NCBI RefSeq assembly: GCF_013389455.1
Contig: NZ_CP058278.1
Coordinates: 806,001-870,000 of the forward strand
Source: Flavobacterium inviolabile
GTDB lineage: Bacteria > Bacteroidota > Bacteroidia > Flavobacteriales > Flavobacteriaceae
DNA: 64,000 bases
Reading direction: 5' to 3'
In this document: positions 63,192 to 64,000 of the stretch, piece after piece
Layout of the letters: every line of letters begins with the position of its first letter
Position numbering within the stretch: the stretch's first letter is position 1
The notes under the pieces: model-generated
The model's database searches: none
Seen by the model: the letters and a program-made list of their open reading frames with translations, nothing else
Told to the model about the DNA's origin: nothing
Program-made: the position numbers and the translations under genes

Positions 63192-64000
63192 ATGGCAACA
63201 GTAATTGACCAATTCGGTATTCAGGAAGCACTGCAACAATTAGGGCTTAAAGAAATAAACGAAGGAACATCTACAGGTTCGAACTGGTTTTCAAACGGAA
63301 AAATCATCGAATCGTATTCTCCGGCTACCGGAGAGTTAATCGGAAAAGTGAAATCTTCAACAAAAGAAGACTACGAAACAGCAATGAAAGCTGCTGAAGA
63401 AGCATTCAAAGTTTGGAGACTGATCCCGGCACCAAAAAGAGGTGAGATTGTTCGTCAAATGGGAGAAGAACTAAGAAAATATAAAGAACCTCTTGGGAAA
63501 CTTGTTTCTTACGAAATGGGAAAAAGCCTTCAGGAAGGTTTGGGAGAAGTTCAGGAAATGATCGACATCTGTGATTTTGCAGTAGGATTGTCCCGTCAGT
63601 TATACGGATTAACAATGCACTCCGAAAGACCAATGCACAGAATGTATGAGCAATGGCATCCGTTTGGAACTGTTGGGATCATTTCGGCATTTAACTTCCC
63701 GGTTGCTGTTTGGAGCTGGAACTCCATGCTGGCTTGGGTTTGTGGAGACGTTTGTATCTGGAAACCAAGTTCAAAAACACCTTTGTGTGCAGTAGCTTGT
63801 CAGAACATCATCACGACAGTACTTAAAAACAACAACGTTCCGGAAGGTGTAAGCTGTCTGGTTGTTGGAAACGAGTCGGGTGATTTAATCAACAATGACA
63901 AACGTATTCCTTTAGTATCGTTCACAGGTTCTACAAGAATCGGACGTCACGTATCGAAAACGGTTGCAGAACGTTTCGGAAATACCATTCTGGAATTGGG
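63192..64000 (+). CDS. ALDH7-type aldehyde dehydrogenase (partial)
   Basis: The frame is open from the ATG at 63192 to the window end (269 codons), so the 3' part is missing. It has the ALDH7/antiquitin pattern W-H-P-F-G-T-V-G-I-I-S-A-F-N-F-P-V-A-V-W and W-K-P-S-S-K-T-P. The NAD-binding V-S-F-T-G-S-T-R-I-G segment and E-L-G at the end are also present. The catalytic Cys lies beyond the window. The likely activity is oxidation of alpha-aminoadipic semialdehyde (L-piperidine-6-carboxylate) in lysine catabolism, but a related aldehyde is possible. Confidence 0.88.
   Translation, partial: MATVIDQFGIQEALQQLGLKEINEGTSTGSNWFSNGKIIESYSPATGELIGKVKSSTKEDYETAMKAAEEAFKVWRLIPAPKRGEIVRQMGEELRKYKEPLGKLVSYEMGKSLQEGLGEVQEMIDICDFAVGLSRQLYGLTMHSERPMHRMYEQWHPFGTVGIISAFNFPVAVWSWNSMLAWVCGDVCIWKPSSKTPLCAVACQNIITTVLKNNNVPEGVSCLVVGNESGDLINNDKRIPLVSFTGSTRIGRHVSKTVAERFGNTILEL

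Noticed and set aside
1..64000. tRNA, rRNA, CRISPR arrays or prophage genes
   Set aside because: No cloverleaf-like or T-loop sequence outside coding regions, no regularly spaced short repeats, and no phage structural or integrase gene was recognised by reading.

Overview
The window looks like chromosome of a Flavobacterium-like member of the Flavobacteriaceae (Bacteroidota). The evidence is AT-rich DNA, promoters of the Bacteroidota TAnnTTTG (-7) type, almost no Shine-Dalgarno sequences, and type IX secretion (T9SS) sorting domains. Family-typical genes also point there: PorP/SprF, DUF4837, DUF2480, DUF3078, DUF5689, and TonB receptors with a carboxypeptidase-like front domain. It is mostly core genome. 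The only clear mobile element is one IS3-family insertion near the right end. No tRNA, rRNA, CRISPR array or integrated prophage was seen.

Layout. 1-4.5 kb: the end of a probable DUF4175 protein, ybeY, mnmG, a methyltransferase and an OmpH/Skp-like lipoprotein. Three parS-like ParB sites lie here and a fourth lies inside holB, which suggests a position near the replication origin. 4.6-8.5 kb: a PIF1-like helicase, then holB and a DoxX protein on the minus strand. 8.6-12.7 kb: a LytS/LytTR two-component system with a pirin-like protein, a secreted intradiol-dioxygenase-like protein and an unknown gene. Two promoters here share the same direct-repeat operator geometry, the most novel signal in the window. 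13-18.4 kb: pgk, a LysM transglycosylase, a DUF4837 lipoprotein, ElaA and a double-OmpA-domain protein. 18.4-29.8 kb, minus strand: kup, an S41 protease, DUF4349, rnpA, a patatin, an M15 peptidase, an M1 peptidase, an S8 protease and an MBL hydrolase.

30.1-44.3 kb carries iron-sulfur assembly genes in two blocks: hesB-sufBCD, then sufS-lipoprotein-sufE-sufT-DUF2480-DUF3078. A heavy-metal RND efflux operon (TolC, adaptor, DUF190, CzcA-like pump) lies between them with its own terminators. hflX follows on the minus strand. 45.7-54.8 kb is a T9SS surface cluster: a 2068-residue multidomain adhesin with a gliding-motility C-terminal domain, PorP/SprF, and a PorE-like TPR-PD40-OmpA protein.

55.1-61.1 kb is a divergent locus. 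A TonB-dependent receptor and two related lipoproteins face a secreted endonuclease/exonuclease/phosphatase-fold protein. The IS3 element sits 2 bp after the stop codon of the latter and appears to have cut it off from its terminator. The window ends with 3-hydroxyanthranilate 3,4-dioxygenase and the start of an ALDH7-type aldehyde dehydrogenase, which suggests aromatic or amino-acid catabolism.
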